64,000 bases of DNA, taken from assembly GCF_037026685.1 (NCBI RefSeq), contig NZ_JBANET010000013.1, forward strand, positions 1 through 64,000. Direction: 5' to 3'. Within the stretch, counting starts at the first letter, position 1, and every line of letters starts with the position of its first letter. Under the pieces are notes generated by a model. That model did not search any database and had not been told where the DNA came from. It saw only the letters and a program-made list of their open reading frames with translations. Shown one piece after another: positions 1 to 11,142 of the stretch. A program made the position numbers and the translations under genes. Source of the DNA: Orrella sp037026685 (GTDB lineage: Bacteria; Pseudomonadota; Gammaproteobacteria; Burkholderiales; Burkholderiaceae_B).

Positions 1-28
1 GTTGCGAATTGCGAGTTGCGAATTGCGA
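1..28. repeat. 14-bp direct repeat, two tandem copies at the window edge
   Basis: The 14-base unit GTTGCGAATTGCGA occurs at 1-14 and again at 15-28 without change. The array begins at the first base, so more copies may lie upstream. It sits in the same low-GC, gene-free region as the parS-like sites. Its function is unknown. Confidence 0.85.
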
Positions 29-295
29 GCTGTCTGGCGGGTCGCGGCGTTTCCGTGAAACCGCAGGCTAGAAGGTCGCCAAAGACAGTCTTGTGCTAGC
101 GGTTTTTCCCTATGACTGGGATGAACAGTGTTGCTGCTCGGCGTGTGGCGAGCCTTCCAGAATAAGGATCTCGTCCAGAGCGGGGCAGATGGCACAGGCC
201 TGGAGGCTCCGCTATGTGGAGGCCAAGTTGGTCCTGCCATGCTGGGTTTTATGTTGGCCGGGCGGTGTGCCTATCGATTCCTGGCATGGTGGGCA

Positions 296-311
296 CGTTT
301 CACGTGAAACG
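296..311. promoter_or_regulatory. parS-like site 1
   Basis: CGTTTCACGTGAAACG is a perfect 16-base palindrome matching the conserved chromosomal parS core (TTTCACGTGAAA). It should bind the ParB encoded at 5622-6539. Confidence 0.85.
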
Positions 312-854
312 AACCCTGAATCGTCTGCCTTGTACTGTTGAACTTCATAGCGTGGGGACACAGGCCTTATTGGCATGAAGTGCGTGACGCCATCGCAGCG
401 ATATCCAGTGTCTCCGGCTGCATAGATGTTTGGCAATAAATAGCCAGGAATCTCTTGGTATTAAGCGGTGCCCTGCGCTTCGCTGGCATCCGTCTACCCA
501 GCTGTCGTGGTCGGTGGACGGCAATGGGATCACTTCGGTATCGACTTTCCCGCTTGACTCTCGGTAGCAATACCCATGCGGGCTGTCCTGGTCTAGATGG
601 TTTTGCGCCATGAGGCGCGGCGATATCGATCTGGGACTGCGGTATCCCCGGGGATGAAAGCTCTCGAAGGATCGTGGTACGGCTTCCGGTCTACGCCTTT
701 TCCGCGGCGGACCGTGATAGAGACGTACCCCACATATCAAGCTCCTAAGGTGTGCACGGGCGTTACGTCAAAGAAACGATCCAGGCAACGAGTAGGAACA
801 ACGACGATTGGAGGAAACGACAGTAGAGGCGACCGTATGGGCAAGGAGCAGGGG

Positions 855-997
855 CAACGAGTAGAGGCAACGAATAGAGGCAACGAATGGAGGCAACGAA
901 TGGAGGCAACGAATGGAGGCAACGAATGGAGGCAACGAATGGAGGCAACGAATGGAGACAACGAGCGTAGACAACGAGCGTAGACAACGAAGCAGGA
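855..997. repeat. 13-bp tandem repeat array, 11 units
   Basis: Eleven consecutive 13-base units start with CAACGA at 855, 868, 881, 894, 907, 920, 933, 946, 959, 972 and 985. Five units (881-945) are identical (CAACGAATGGAGG). The unit at 946 differs only in its last base, and the outer units drift further. Degenerate copies continue leftward to about 785. No spacers separate the units, so this is a simple tandem array and not a CRISPR. Copy number may vary between strains. Confidence 0.9.
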
Positions 998-1080
998 GCA
1001 AAAAAGCCTCTAGCCGTTGGGCCTATATGGCAGCCCCAAGGCCGGCTCTTCGCCATCTGCGACGGGTTTCCTCTCTGCAA

Positions 1081-1096
1081 TGTTCCACGTGAAACG
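1081..1096. promoter_or_regulatory. parS-like site 2
   Basis: TGTTCCACGTGAAACG matches the parS palindrome with one altered base in the left half (TTCC in place of TTTC). Confidence 0.8.
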
Positions 1097-1240
1097 TCCC
1101 GGCATGACCGTCACTGCCCGCTGCGATGAATGTAATTCGACCTTGGCTACAGAGCATCTGCGGGCATACAACCCGGCCCGCCTCTTGAGTCTTTTCCGGA
1201 TATTGGCGTTTGCGTATGGACGGCGGTAAGAGGTTGAGAG

Positions 1241-1256
1241 CGTTCCACGTGAAACC
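1241..1256. promoter_or_regulatory. parS-like site 3
   Basis: CGTTCCACGTGAAACC shares the core TTCCACGTGAAAC with sites 2 and 4 and has an imperfect outer base pair. Confidence 0.75.
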
Positions 1257-1553
1257 ACGAACCCGGTTTTACCGAGGCCGCCGCTCTTTCCTATGACGTA
1301 CTGACTCCGCACGGAATATAGATGGAACGGTTCATCGCATTGCCCAAGCGCGTTTGTTCTAAGCAACGCTATAAGCGGCAAGGGTCAGCTTTGCCACTGC
1401 GCCGAGTAACGCGATTCCGCGAACGAATATCCATGTAGCTGCCTTGAGGCTGTCCCAATAGGACGCAAGAACAGAATCAGGGTGCGGCGATTTGAATTGA
1501 CGAAAAGCGGAACGGGAAGCGGGAAGAGGCCGACAGGTGCCCCAGCCTGATCA

Positions 1554-1569
1554 TGTTCCACGTGAAACG
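1554..1569. promoter_or_regulatory. parS-like site 4
   Basis: TGTTCCACGTGAAACG is identical to site 2 over all 16 bases. Confidence 0.8.
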
Positions 1570-2032
1570 TCGGGGTTCCGGCCTGGTGTTGAAGAGACAT
1601 GAGGCACAGTATCCGCATCTCTCAGTGCAATGTCATGACCAGCAGTACGCGCCAGAACTCATTCGCGTCGCGCTCGAGCTGCCATGATGCTGGGGCCCAC
1701 GCTTTATCCGAGTCTGGTTCATGGCGCGGCGTTGGCGACCAATAAACCAAATGGGTGATCCCCCCGATGCGCCGCTTGCTGCGTCGCGGATCGAGGGCTT
1801 GCGGCGGCCACTTCAATGCAGCCCCAAGAGAGGAGATGAAGCCCAGCAGGGTAGAAAAGTCGAAGGGGTGGTCATCTCAACAGCGAATTCTCGGGAGGAT
1901 TCCGATAAATCAGCACCAAAAAAATACGCCCAAACCGGAACGTACCGGGAGATGTATACAGGCGTGAAGATCACAGGCCCGCCGCCAAACGTCTTGCTTA
2001 CCCAATAGTTCCGCGCCCTCGCCCTTGGTCAA

Positions 2033-2048
2033 TGTTTCACGTGGAACG
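2033..2048. promoter_or_regulatory. parS-like site 5, overlapping the mnmG promoter
   Basis: TGTTTCACGTGGAACG is the mirror-type variant: the altered base lies in the right half. It overlaps the presumed -35 region of mnmG, so ParB bound here could affect transcription of mnmG and the downstream par genes. Confidence 0.8.
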
Positions 2049-2070
2049 GGGATACCCCAAGGCTTATAAT
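2042..2070 (+). promoter_or_regulatory. Putative sigma70 promoter of mnmG
   Basis: A perfect -10 hexamer TATAAT lies at 2065-2070. Seventeen bases upstream is a weak -35 (TGGAAC, 2042-2047; 3 of 6 matches) lying inside parS-like site 5. The predicted transcript would start about 25 bases before the mnmG ATG. Confidence 0.6.
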
Positions 2071-2102
2071 CCCTCTTTGATCTTTATTCTTTTCTCAGTT
2101 CC

Positions 2103-4019
<1,917 letters not shown>

Positions 4020-4099
4020 AATGAAGCGCCTCCCACGTCCGCTGCGTACACTGGCCTCCAAGGGGGCGCATCGCCCCCTGGCGGCCTGGCGAGGCTGAG

Positions 4100-4783
4100 A
4101 TGGCCGCTGTCGAACCAGGCGGCCAGCTGCGGCGGCTGCAGGCAGCGGCGCAGGCCTTGGACGTGCCGCTGGCGCCGGCCCAGGCGCAGCAGCTGCTGGA
4201 CTACCTGGCGCAAATGCAGCGCTGGAACCGCACCTACAACCTGACGGCGCTGCGCGATCCCGAGCAGATGCTGGTGCAGCATGTCTTCGACAGCCTCTCG
4301 GTGGTGGCGCCGCTGGAGCGCGAACTGGCGCGCCAGGGCAGGGCGGCGCAGGCCTGCGTCATGGACGTGGGCTCGGGCGGCGGCTTGCCCGGCGTGGTCA
4401 TCGCCGTCTGCAAGCCCGGCTGGTCGGTCTGCTGCGTGGACGCGGTGGAAAAAAAGACCGCCTTCGTGCGCCAGATGGGTGGCGCGCTCAAGCTGCCCAA
4501 CCTGTCGGCCCGGCACTCGCGCATCGAGCAGCTCGACCCGGCCGCCTGCGACGTGGTGGTGTCGCGGGCGTTTGCATCCCTGCAGGATTTCTCTAGACTG
4601 GCGGGCCGGCACGTGCGGCCCGGCGGCTGGCTGCTGGCCATGAAGGGCCGCGATCCAGTCGATGAAACCGCGGCGCTCGAACAGGACGGCCAGTGGGCCG
4701 TCGCCCGGTCCGAGCCGCTGCATGTACCGGAGCTGCAGGCACAACGCTGCCTGATTTGGATGTGCCGCAAAGGAAACCCATGA
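4100..4783 (+). CDS. rsmG: 16S rRNA (guanine-527-N7)-methyltransferase RsmG (GidB)
   Basis: This SAM-dependent methyltransferase modifies G527 of 16S rRNA; loss in other bacteria gives low-level streptomycin resistance. The 227-residue protein has the SAM-binding loop VMDVGSGGGLPG near residues 90-101 and the family segment WNRTYNLTALRDPEQM at about residues 36-51. It lies 80 bases after mnmG. Its stop overlaps the parA start (ATGA at 4780-4783), so translation of the two is probably coupled. Confidence 0.95.
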   Translation: MAAVEPGGQLRRLQAAAQALDVPLAPAQAQQLLDYLAQMQRWNRTYNLTALRDPEQMLVQHVFDSLSVVAPLERELARQGRAAQACVMDVGSGGGLPGVVIAVCKPGWSVCCVDAVEKKTAFVRQMGGALKLPNLSARHSRIEQLDPAACDVVVSRAFASLQDFSRLAGRHVRPGGWLLAMKGRDPVDETAALEQDGQWAVARSEPLHVPELQAQRCLIWMCRKGNP

Positions 4784-5574
4784 ACCAAGCCAAGCCCGCC
4801 TCCGCCCGCGTTTTCTGCATCGCCAACCAGAAAGGCGGCGTGGGCAAGACCACGACGGCCATCAATCTTGCCGCGGGCCTGGCCGCGCACAAGCAAAGGG
4901 TGCTGCTGGTCGACCTGGATCCCCAGGGCAATGCCACCATGGGTAGCGGCATAGACAAAAGCGCGCTGGCCTGCAACCTGTACCAGGTGCTGATCGGCGA
5001 GGCCACGGTCAAGCAGGCGGCCGTGCCTGCCGAGGCCGGCGGCTACGACGTGCTGCCGGCCAACCGCGAGCTGGCCGGCGCCGAGATCGACCTGGTGCAG
5101 ATGGAAGACCGCGAGCAGCAGCTGCGCCACGCGCTGCAGGCGGTGGCGGGCGACTACGACTTCGTGCTGATCGACTGCCCGCCCACGCTGTCGCTGCTTA
5201 CGCTCAACGGCCTGGCCGCCGCGCATGGGGTCATCATCCCGATGCAGTGCGAGTACTTCGCCCTGGAAGGCCTGTCCGACCTGGTCAACACCATCAAGCG
5301 GGTGCATCGCAACCTGAACGCGGACCTGCGCATCATCGGCTTGCTGCGCGTCATGTTCGACCCGCGCGTCACCTTGCAGCAGCAGGTTTCCGCACAGCTC
5401 GAATCGCATTTCGGCGACAAGGTGTTCTCCACCATCGTGCCGCGCAACGTGCGGCTGGCCGAGGCGCCCAGCCACGGGGTGCCGGGCGTGGTCTACGACC
5501 GCAGCTCGCGGGGCGCGAAGGCCTATCTCGATTTCGGCGCCGAAATGATCAAGCGGGTCAGGCAGCTCGACTGA
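4780..5574 (+). CDS. parA: Chromosome-partitioning ATPase ParA (Soj family)
   Basis: ParA moves ParB-parS complexes using ATP-dependent, nonspecific DNA binding. The 264-residue protein carries the deviant Walker A motif KGGVGKTT near residues 18-25, the Walker B-type segment VLIDCPPTLS, and the usual switch region. I chose the ATG at 4780 because it overlaps the rsmG stop and gives the canonical N-terminus before the P-loop; an open frame further upstream would add unrelated residues. parB follows after 47 bases. Five parS-like sites upstream complete the system. Confidence 0.96.
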   Translation: MNQAKPASARVFCIANQKGGVGKTTTAINLAAGLAAHKQRVLLVDLDPQGNATMGSGIDKSALACNLYQVLIGEATVKQAAVPAEAGGYDVLPANRELAGAEIDLVQMEDREQQLRHALQAVAGDYDFVLIDCPPTLSLLTLNGLAAAHGVIIPMQCEYFALEGLSDLVNTIKRVHRNLNADLRIIGLLRVMFDPRVTLQQQVSAQLESHFGDKVFSTIVPRNVRLAEAPSHGVPGVVYDRSSRGAKAYLDFGAEMIKRVRQLD

Positions 5575-5621
5575 GCCGCCGCATGCCCGCGCCACCCACC
5601 AAGAAAAGCAAGGACCCCACC

Positions 5622-6539
5622 ATGGCAAGCAGAAAACCCAAAGGCCTGGGACGAGGACTGGATGCGCTGCTGGGCTCGGAAGGCCCGCCCCTGTCCGGCC
5701 TGGACAAGGAAGCCGGCGTCGAGCTGCCGCCCGCCGTATTGCCGGTGACCCGCATGCGGGCGGGCAAGTACCAGCCGCGCACCCACATGGACGAAGGCGC
5801 GCTCAACGAACTGGCCGAATCCATCCGTGCGCAGGGCGTCATGCAGCCCATCCTGGTCCGCCCGTTGGATGGCGAGGACAAGGGCAAGTACGAAATCATC
5901 GCCGGCGAACGGCGCTTTCGCGCCGCCAAGCTGGCGGGCCTGAAAGAAGTGCCCGTGCTGGTGCGCGAGGTGGCCGACGAGAACGCCGCGGTCATGGCGC
6001 TGATCGAGAACATCCAGCGCGAAGATCTGAACCCGCTGGAGGAAGCGCACGGCGTGCGCCGCCTGCTGGACGAATTCGGCCTGACGCACGAGCAGGCCGC
6101 ACAGGCCATCGGGCGTTCGCGCTCGGCCACCAGCAACCTGCTGCGCCTGCTCAACCTGGCTCCGGCGGTGCAGACCATGCTGCTGGCCGGCGACATCGAC
6201 ATGGGCCACGCGCGCGCCCTGCTGGCGGTCGATGCCGCCACGCAGATCCTGCTGGCCAACCAGATCACCGCCCGGCGCCTGTCGGTGCGGGAGGCCGAAA
6301 AGCTCGTGGCTCGCGCGCTGCGCGAGGCCGAGGGCGGCGGCGCGGGCGGGCGCAAGAGCGCCGCGCCCAGCCGCGATGTCACGCGGCTCGAAGAGGCGCT
6401 GTCCGACCAGCTGGGCACGCGGGTCAGCCTGAAGGTGGGCACCAAGGAGCGCGGCCAGATCATCATTGATTTCCACGGCTGGGAGCACCTGTCCTCGCTG
6501 CTGGAAAAACAGGGCCTGTCGGGTGCCGTCGATGCCTGA
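5622..6539 (+). CDS. parB: Chromosome-partitioning protein ParB
   Basis: ParB binds parS, spreads along DNA as a CTP-dependent clamp and is moved by ParA. The 305-residue protein starts with the typical MASRKPKGLGRGLDALLG. It contains the nucleotide-binding GERRFRAAKLAGL motif at about residues 110-122 and a helix-turn-helix near THEQAAQAIGRSRSATSNLL. The ATG at 5622 is preferred over an in-frame ATG at 5583 because AGGA lies 8 bases before it and the family N-terminus begins there. Its last bases overlap the start of the asparaginase gene. Confidence 0.96.
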   Translation: MASRKPKGLGRGLDALLGSEGPPLSGLDKEAGVELPPAVLPVTRMRAGKYQPRTHMDEGALNELAESIRAQGVMQPILVRPLDGEDKGKYEIIAGERRFRAAKLAGLKEVPVLVREVADENAAVMALIENIQREDLNPLEEAHGVRRLLDEFGLTHEQAAQAIGRSRSATSNLLRLLNLAPAVQTMLLAGDIDMGHARALLAVDAATQILLANQITARRLSVREAEKLVARALREAEGGGAGGRKSAAPSRDVTRLEEALSDQLGTRVSLKVGTKERGQIIIDFHGWEHLSSLLEKQGLSGAVDA

Positions 6540-7557
6540 GCAAGGCTGCCTCGCTGGCAAGGCGGACCAGCACCGGGAGCTGCCCCGCATCGCGCTGCTG
6601 GCCACCGGCGGGACCATCGCCGGCGCGCCGGCCGGGAACCTCGCCTACAAGGCCGGCGCCCTGCCGGCGCAGGCCTTGCTGCAGGCCGTGCCCGGCCTGG
6701 CGCGGCTGGCGCGCATCGAATGCGAGCAGGTCGCGGCCGTCGGCAGCCAGAACATGACCCTGGACGTATGGCGCGCCCTGGCCGCGCGCGCGCAGGCGCT
6801 GTGCGATGACGATGGGATCGCGGCCCTGGTGGTCACGCATGGCACCGACACCATGGAAGAGACGGCCTACCTGCTCAGCCTGGTGCTGCGCACCGACAAG
6901 CCCGTGGTGATGACCGGCGCCATGCGTCCGGCCGGGGCGCTGGGCGCGGACGGGCCGGCCAATCTGCATGCGGCCGTGGCGGTGGCCGCGCATCCCGGCG
7001 CGCGCGGGCGCGGCGTGCTGGTGGCCGTCAACGACCAGGTCTTTGCCGCTCGCGATATCCAGAAATCGGCGGCCAACGGCCTGTGCGCCTGGTCCTCGCC
7101 CGGACGCGGGCCGTGCGCCCACGTGCATGGCGAGCAAGTGGCCTGGCAGGCGCCCGCGGGCCGCCGCCACACGAGCGCCAGCCAGTTCGCTCCCTGGTCC
7201 GGCCAGATGGCGCGCGTGGGCGTGCTGTACGCGCATGCGGACATGGATCCGGCGTGGGTGCGCGCCATGCTCGATACGGGCGTGCAAGGCATGGTGCTGG
7301 CCGGCGTGGGCGATGGCAATGCCACCGACGCCGTGCTGCACGAACTGGCCCGGGCGGTGCGCCAGGGCGTGGCCGTGGTGCGCGCCACGCGCACCGGCAG
7401 CGGCGCGGTGCGGCGCAATGTCGAGGTGGACGACCAGGCCCTGGGCTTCGTGGCCGCCGGCGATCTCAACCCGCAAAAGGCGCGCATCCTGCTTGCGCTG
7501 GCCCTGACGCGCGATGCATCGCCCGGCTTCCTGCAGGATTGCTACGCGCAATACTGA
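6532..7557 (+). CDS. L-asparaginase, cytoplasmic type
   Basis: The enzyme hydrolyses L-asparagine to aspartate and ammonia. The 341-residue protein has both signature threonine motifs of bacterial asparaginases: LATGGTIAG near residues 23-31 and HGTDTMEET near residues 103-111. No signal peptide is visible, so a cytoplasmic enzyme is more likely than a periplasmic one. The chosen ATG overlaps the last 8 bases of parB, suggesting coupled translation; starts further upstream lie inside parB and add residues with no family match. Glutaminase side activity cannot be judged from sequence alone. Confidence 0.9.
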   Translation: MPEQGCLAGKADQHRELPRIALLATGGTIAGAPAGNLAYKAGALPAQALLQAVPGLARLARIECEQVAAVGSQNMTLDVWRALAARAQALCDDDGIAALVVTHGTDTMEETAYLLSLVLRTDKPVVMTGAMRPAGALGADGPANLHAAVAVAAHPGARGRGVLVAVNDQVFAARDIQKSAANGLCAWSSPGRGPCAHVHGEQVAWQAPAGRRHTSASQFAPWSGQMARVGVLYAHADMDPAWVRAMLDTGVQGMVLAGVGDGNATDAVLHELARAVRQGVAVVRATRTGSGAVRRNVEVDDQALGFVAAGDLNPQKARILLALALTRDASPGFLQDCYAQY

Positions 7558-7603
7558 AATCCGGGCTTGCCGCCCGCCCTGCGGGAAATCCCTGAAATTT
7601 GAT

Positions 7604-7632
7604 TTGACACGCCGATAAAAACCACCCATAAT
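7604..7632 (+). promoter_or_regulatory. Strong sigma70 promoter of the tRNA-tufA operon
   Basis: TTGACA (7604-7609) is followed after exactly 17 bases by CATAAT (7627-7632). The expected transcription start is about 8 bases before tRNA-Tyr. Confidence 0.85.
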
Positions 7633-7647
7633 CCTTAGTTCTCTTTC

Positions 7648-7734
7648 GGTGGGATGCCCGAGTGGTTAAAGGGGGCAGACTGTAAATCTGTTGGCCTTGC
7701 GCCTACGTTGGTTCGAATCCAACTCCCACCACCA
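7648..7734 (+). tRNA. tRNA-Tyr (GTA)
   Basis: An 87-base class II tRNA with a long variable arm. The acceptor stem pairs GGTGGGA with TCCCACC, the anticodon GTA is at 7682-7684, the T arm contains GGTTCGAATCC, and CCA is encoded at 7732-7734. It is first in a Tyr-Gly-Thr-tufA cluster like the enterobacterial tRNA-tufB operon. Confidence 0.95.
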
Positions 7735-7916
7735 GAGACCGGCGGCAAGCCGGGCTGGCTGGATCTTGGAGAGTACGCAGGCCGCGCAAGCAGGCCGCCT
7801 TCCGATGATCGCCGGGCCCGGGGCCAGGCAGGACCTTGCGGCGCTGCTTCACGCAGCGCCGTGTTTTGTCCGGCCCAGGCGCGCGGCTGGCGGCAGTGGT
7901 TGTGCGGGAACGAATC

Positions 7917-7990
7917 GCGGGTGTAGCTCAATGGTAGAGCAGAAGCCTTCCAAGCTTACGACGAGGGTTCGATTCCCTTCACCCGCTCCA
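7917..7990 (+). tRNA. tRNA-Gly (TCC)
   Basis: A 74-base tRNA with acceptor stem GCGGGTG/CACCCGC, anticodon TCC at 7949-7951, a GGTTCGATTCC T arm and encoded CCA at the 3' end. Confidence 0.95.
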
Positions 7991-8058
7991 GGTTTGCAGT
8001 AAGGCAGTAAAGGTTTTTTCCGGCGGCTGTGCGCGCAAGGCGCAAGGCCGACGGCAAT

Positions 8059-8133
<75 letters not shown>

Positions 8134-8194
8134 TTAATTCCCAGTCTTCGGCGCTGCCGGGCAGCCCGAGGCTTCATCCAGTCAGGAGTCAGCC

Positions 8195-9385
<1,191 letters not shown>

Positions 9386-9595
9386 GACCCGGCACAGGGC
9401 CGCCGGGCAGGCAAAAACGCCTTGCCAGCGGCTCTTGCCGGAAAGTAGTACGATAGGGGGTTGCCGCAAGGCAGCTTTCCAGTTTCGGCAGTCCGGCCGC
9501 CAGCCGCGGCAAGTCGCCGAAGCAGCAAAGGGACAGGCCATTCCTGCAGGGGCGGCCATCCCGTGCGCCAGGGCAACCCGGCGCCGAACAGGTCT

Positions 9596-9671
9596 AGGGG
9601 CATAGCTCAATTGGCAGAGCGTCGGTCTCCAAAACCGAAGGTTGGGGGTTCGATTCCCTCTGCCCCTGCCA
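9596..9671 (+). tRNA. tRNA-Trp (CCA)
   Basis: A 76-base tRNA with acceptor stem AGGGGCA/TGCCCCT, anticodon CCA at 9629-9631 in the loop closed by TCGGT/ACCGA, a GGTTCGATTCC T arm and encoded terminal CCA. It lies just before secE, as in many proteobacteria. Confidence 0.95.
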
Positions 9672-9719
9672 CCGCAATATTCCGCGGTCCGCGCCCTTAA
9701 CGCGCTGCCGCGTTCAAAG

Positions 9720-10100
9720 ATGACGAACACCAACGTAGAAACAGTAACCAGCACCATGGACCGGCTCAAGCTGGGCTTGGCGGTGCTCGTCATTATCGCG
9801 GGCATCGTCGGGTTCTCGGTTCTTGACGACCAGCCCATGGTGCTGCGCATCGGCGTGTTCATCGGCGGCCTGCTGCTGGCGGCGCTGATCGCCTGGTTCA
9901 GCGAGCCGGGCCGCCGGACCCTGAGCTTCGCCCAGGAATCCTATGGCGAGGTCAAGCGCGTGATTTGGCCGACCCGCAAGGAAACCGTGCAGATGACAGG
10001 CATCGTGTTCGCCTTCGTGGCGGTCATGGGCCTGTTCCTGTGGGTGGTCGACAAGATCATCGAGTGGCTGCTGTACGGTGTGTTGCTGGGTTGGAGCTGA
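9720..10100 (+). CDS. secE: Preprotein translocase subunit SecE
   Basis: SecE is the essential small subunit that stabilises SecY in the inner-membrane Sec channel. The 126-residue protein shows the three-helix Escherichia-type layout: hydrophobic segments at about 15-33, 41-58 and near 95-115. The conserved amphipathic segment (EVKRVIWPTRKE) sits before the last one. The ATG at 9720 is chosen because earlier in-frame starts run into tRNA-Trp. A Shine-Dalgarno sequence is weak. nusG follows after 9 bases, the standard secE-nusG pair. Confidence 0.93.
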   Translation: MTNTNVETVTSTMDRLKLGLAVLVIIAGIVGFSVLDDQPMVLRIGVFIGGLLLAALIAWFSEPGRRTLSFAQESYGEVKRVIWPTRKETVQMTGIVFAFVAVMGLFLWVVDKIIEWLLYGVLLGWS

Positions 10101-10109
10101 GGACGACGC

Positions 10110-10643
10110 ATGAGCAAACGTTGGTATGTCGTGCAGGTGTACTCCGGCATGGAGAAAAGCGTCCACAAGGCGCTGACCGAGCGTATCGAGCGCGCCGGCC
10201 TGCAGAACGAATTCGGCCGCATCCTGGTCCCGTCCGAAGAGGTCGTGGAAGTCAAGGGTGGCCAGAAATCCATCACCGAGCGCCGGATCTTCCCGGGCTA
10301 CATCCTGGTCGAGCTCGAGCTCACGGATGAAACCTGGCATCTGGTCAAGAACACCAATCGGGTCACCGGCTTTCTGGGTGGCTCGAGCAACCGCCCCACC
10401 CCCATTTCCGAGAAGGAAGTGGAAAAGATCCTCTCCCAGATGGAAGAGGGGGTCGAAAAACCCCGCCCCAAGGTGCTGTTCGAAGTGGGCGAGATGGTGC
10501 GGGTCAAGGAAGGCCCTTTCGCAGACTTCAACGGCAACGTCGAGGATGTGAACTACGAAAAGAGCAAGGTGCGCGTGTCGGTCACCATCTTTGGCCGCGC
10601 CACGCCTGTCGAGCTCGATTTCAGCCAGGTCGAGAAGACCTGA
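10110..10643 (+). CDS. nusG: Transcription termination/antitermination factor NusG
   Basis: NusG binds RNA polymerase, suppresses pausing and links it to Rho or to ribosomal protein S10. The 177-residue protein starts with the typical WYVVQVYSGMEKSV segment (NGN domain). It contains RRIFPGYILVELE and ends with a KOW domain (about 125-175, GEMVRVKEGPFADFNG). Length and order (secE-nusG-rplK) are standard. Confidence 0.97.
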   Translation: MSKRWYVVQVYSGMEKSVHKALTERIERAGLQNEFGRILVPSEEVVEVKGGQKSITERRIFPGYILVELELTDETWHLVKNTNRVTGFLGGSSNRPTPISEKEVEKILSQMEEGVEKPRPKVLFEVGEMVRVKEGPFADFNGNVEDVNYEKSKVRVSVTIFGRATPVELDFSQVEKT

Positions 10644-10708
10644 TTTTTCAACCCCGGGGAGTCCGTCGCGCCTGGCGCGAGGACGCTTGAACCCGCAAGG
10701 AGCAAAGC

Positions 10709-11140
10709 ATGGCGAAGAAGATCGTCGGCTTTATCAAGCTGCAAGTGCCGGCTGGTAAGGCCAATCCCTCTCCCCCCATCGGTCCGGCGCTCGGTCAGCG
10801 CGGCCTGAACATCATGGAATTCTGCAAGGCGTTCAACGCCAAGACCCAGGGCATGGAGCCCGGTCTGCCGATTCCGGTGGTGATCACGGCCTTCGCCGAC
10901 AAGAGCTTCACCTTCATCATGAAGACCCCGCCCGCGACGGTCCTCATCAAGAAGGCCGCCGGCGTGCAAAAGGGCTCGGCCAAGCCCCACACCGACAAGG
11001 TCGGCAACCTGACTCGCGCGCAAGCCGAGGAAATCGCCAAGACCAAGGAACCGGACCTGACCGCCGCCGACCTGGAAGCGGCCGTCCGCACGATCGCTGG
11101 CAGCGCCCGCAGCATGGGCATCACGGTTGAGGGAGTCTGA
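10709..11140 (+). CDS. rplK: 50S ribosomal protein L11
   Basis: L11 forms part of the GTPase-associated centre and binds 23S rRNA. The 143-residue protein begins with KKIVGFIKLQVPAGKANPSP and contains the conserved GPALGQRGLNIMEFCKAFN region. A clear AAGGAG precedes the ATG. rplA follows after 2 bases. Confidence 0.97.
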   Translation: MAKKIVGFIKLQVPAGKANPSPPIGPALGQRGLNIMEFCKAFNAKTQGMEPGLPIPVVITAFADKSFTFIMKTPPATVLIKKAAGVQKGSAKPHTDKVGNLTRAQAEEIAKTKEPDLTAADLEAAVRTIAGSARSMGITVEGV

Positions 11141-11142
11141 TC

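Larger units (their letters stand above)
1..2060. other. Gene-free, parS-bearing, origin-proximal region
   Basis: This 2-kb stretch is visibly lower in GC than the rest of the window and has no credible gene: the open frames are short, overlap on both strands and lack known motifs. It carries five parS-like sites and a 13-bp tandem array, and lies upstream of mnmG-rsmG-parA-parB. That arrangement is typical of bacterial replication origins. I found no convincing cluster of DnaA boxes; the nearest matches, such as TTATCC at about 1703, agree at only 6 of 9 positions. The true initiation site may therefore be elsewhere or beyond the left edge. Confidence 0.6.

Noticed and set aside
855..997. 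CRISPR-like array
   Set aside because: The units are contiguous with no unique spacers and no cas genes are present; it is a plain tandem repeat.
93..1967. Short open frames in the origin-proximal region
   Set aside because: They overlap each other on both strands, include the repeat array, lack ribosome-binding sites and show no recognisable domains.
1..2060. DnaA-box cluster
   Set aside because: No site matching TTATNCACA with more than about 7 of 9 bases was found on either strand, so the initiation site itself is not called.
9422..9454. Promoter before tRNA-Trp/secE (TTGCCA with TAGTAC or TACGAT)
   Set aside because: Spacing and -10 match are poor (18 bases with 3 of 6, or 21 bases with 4 of 6); transcription may simply continue from tufA.
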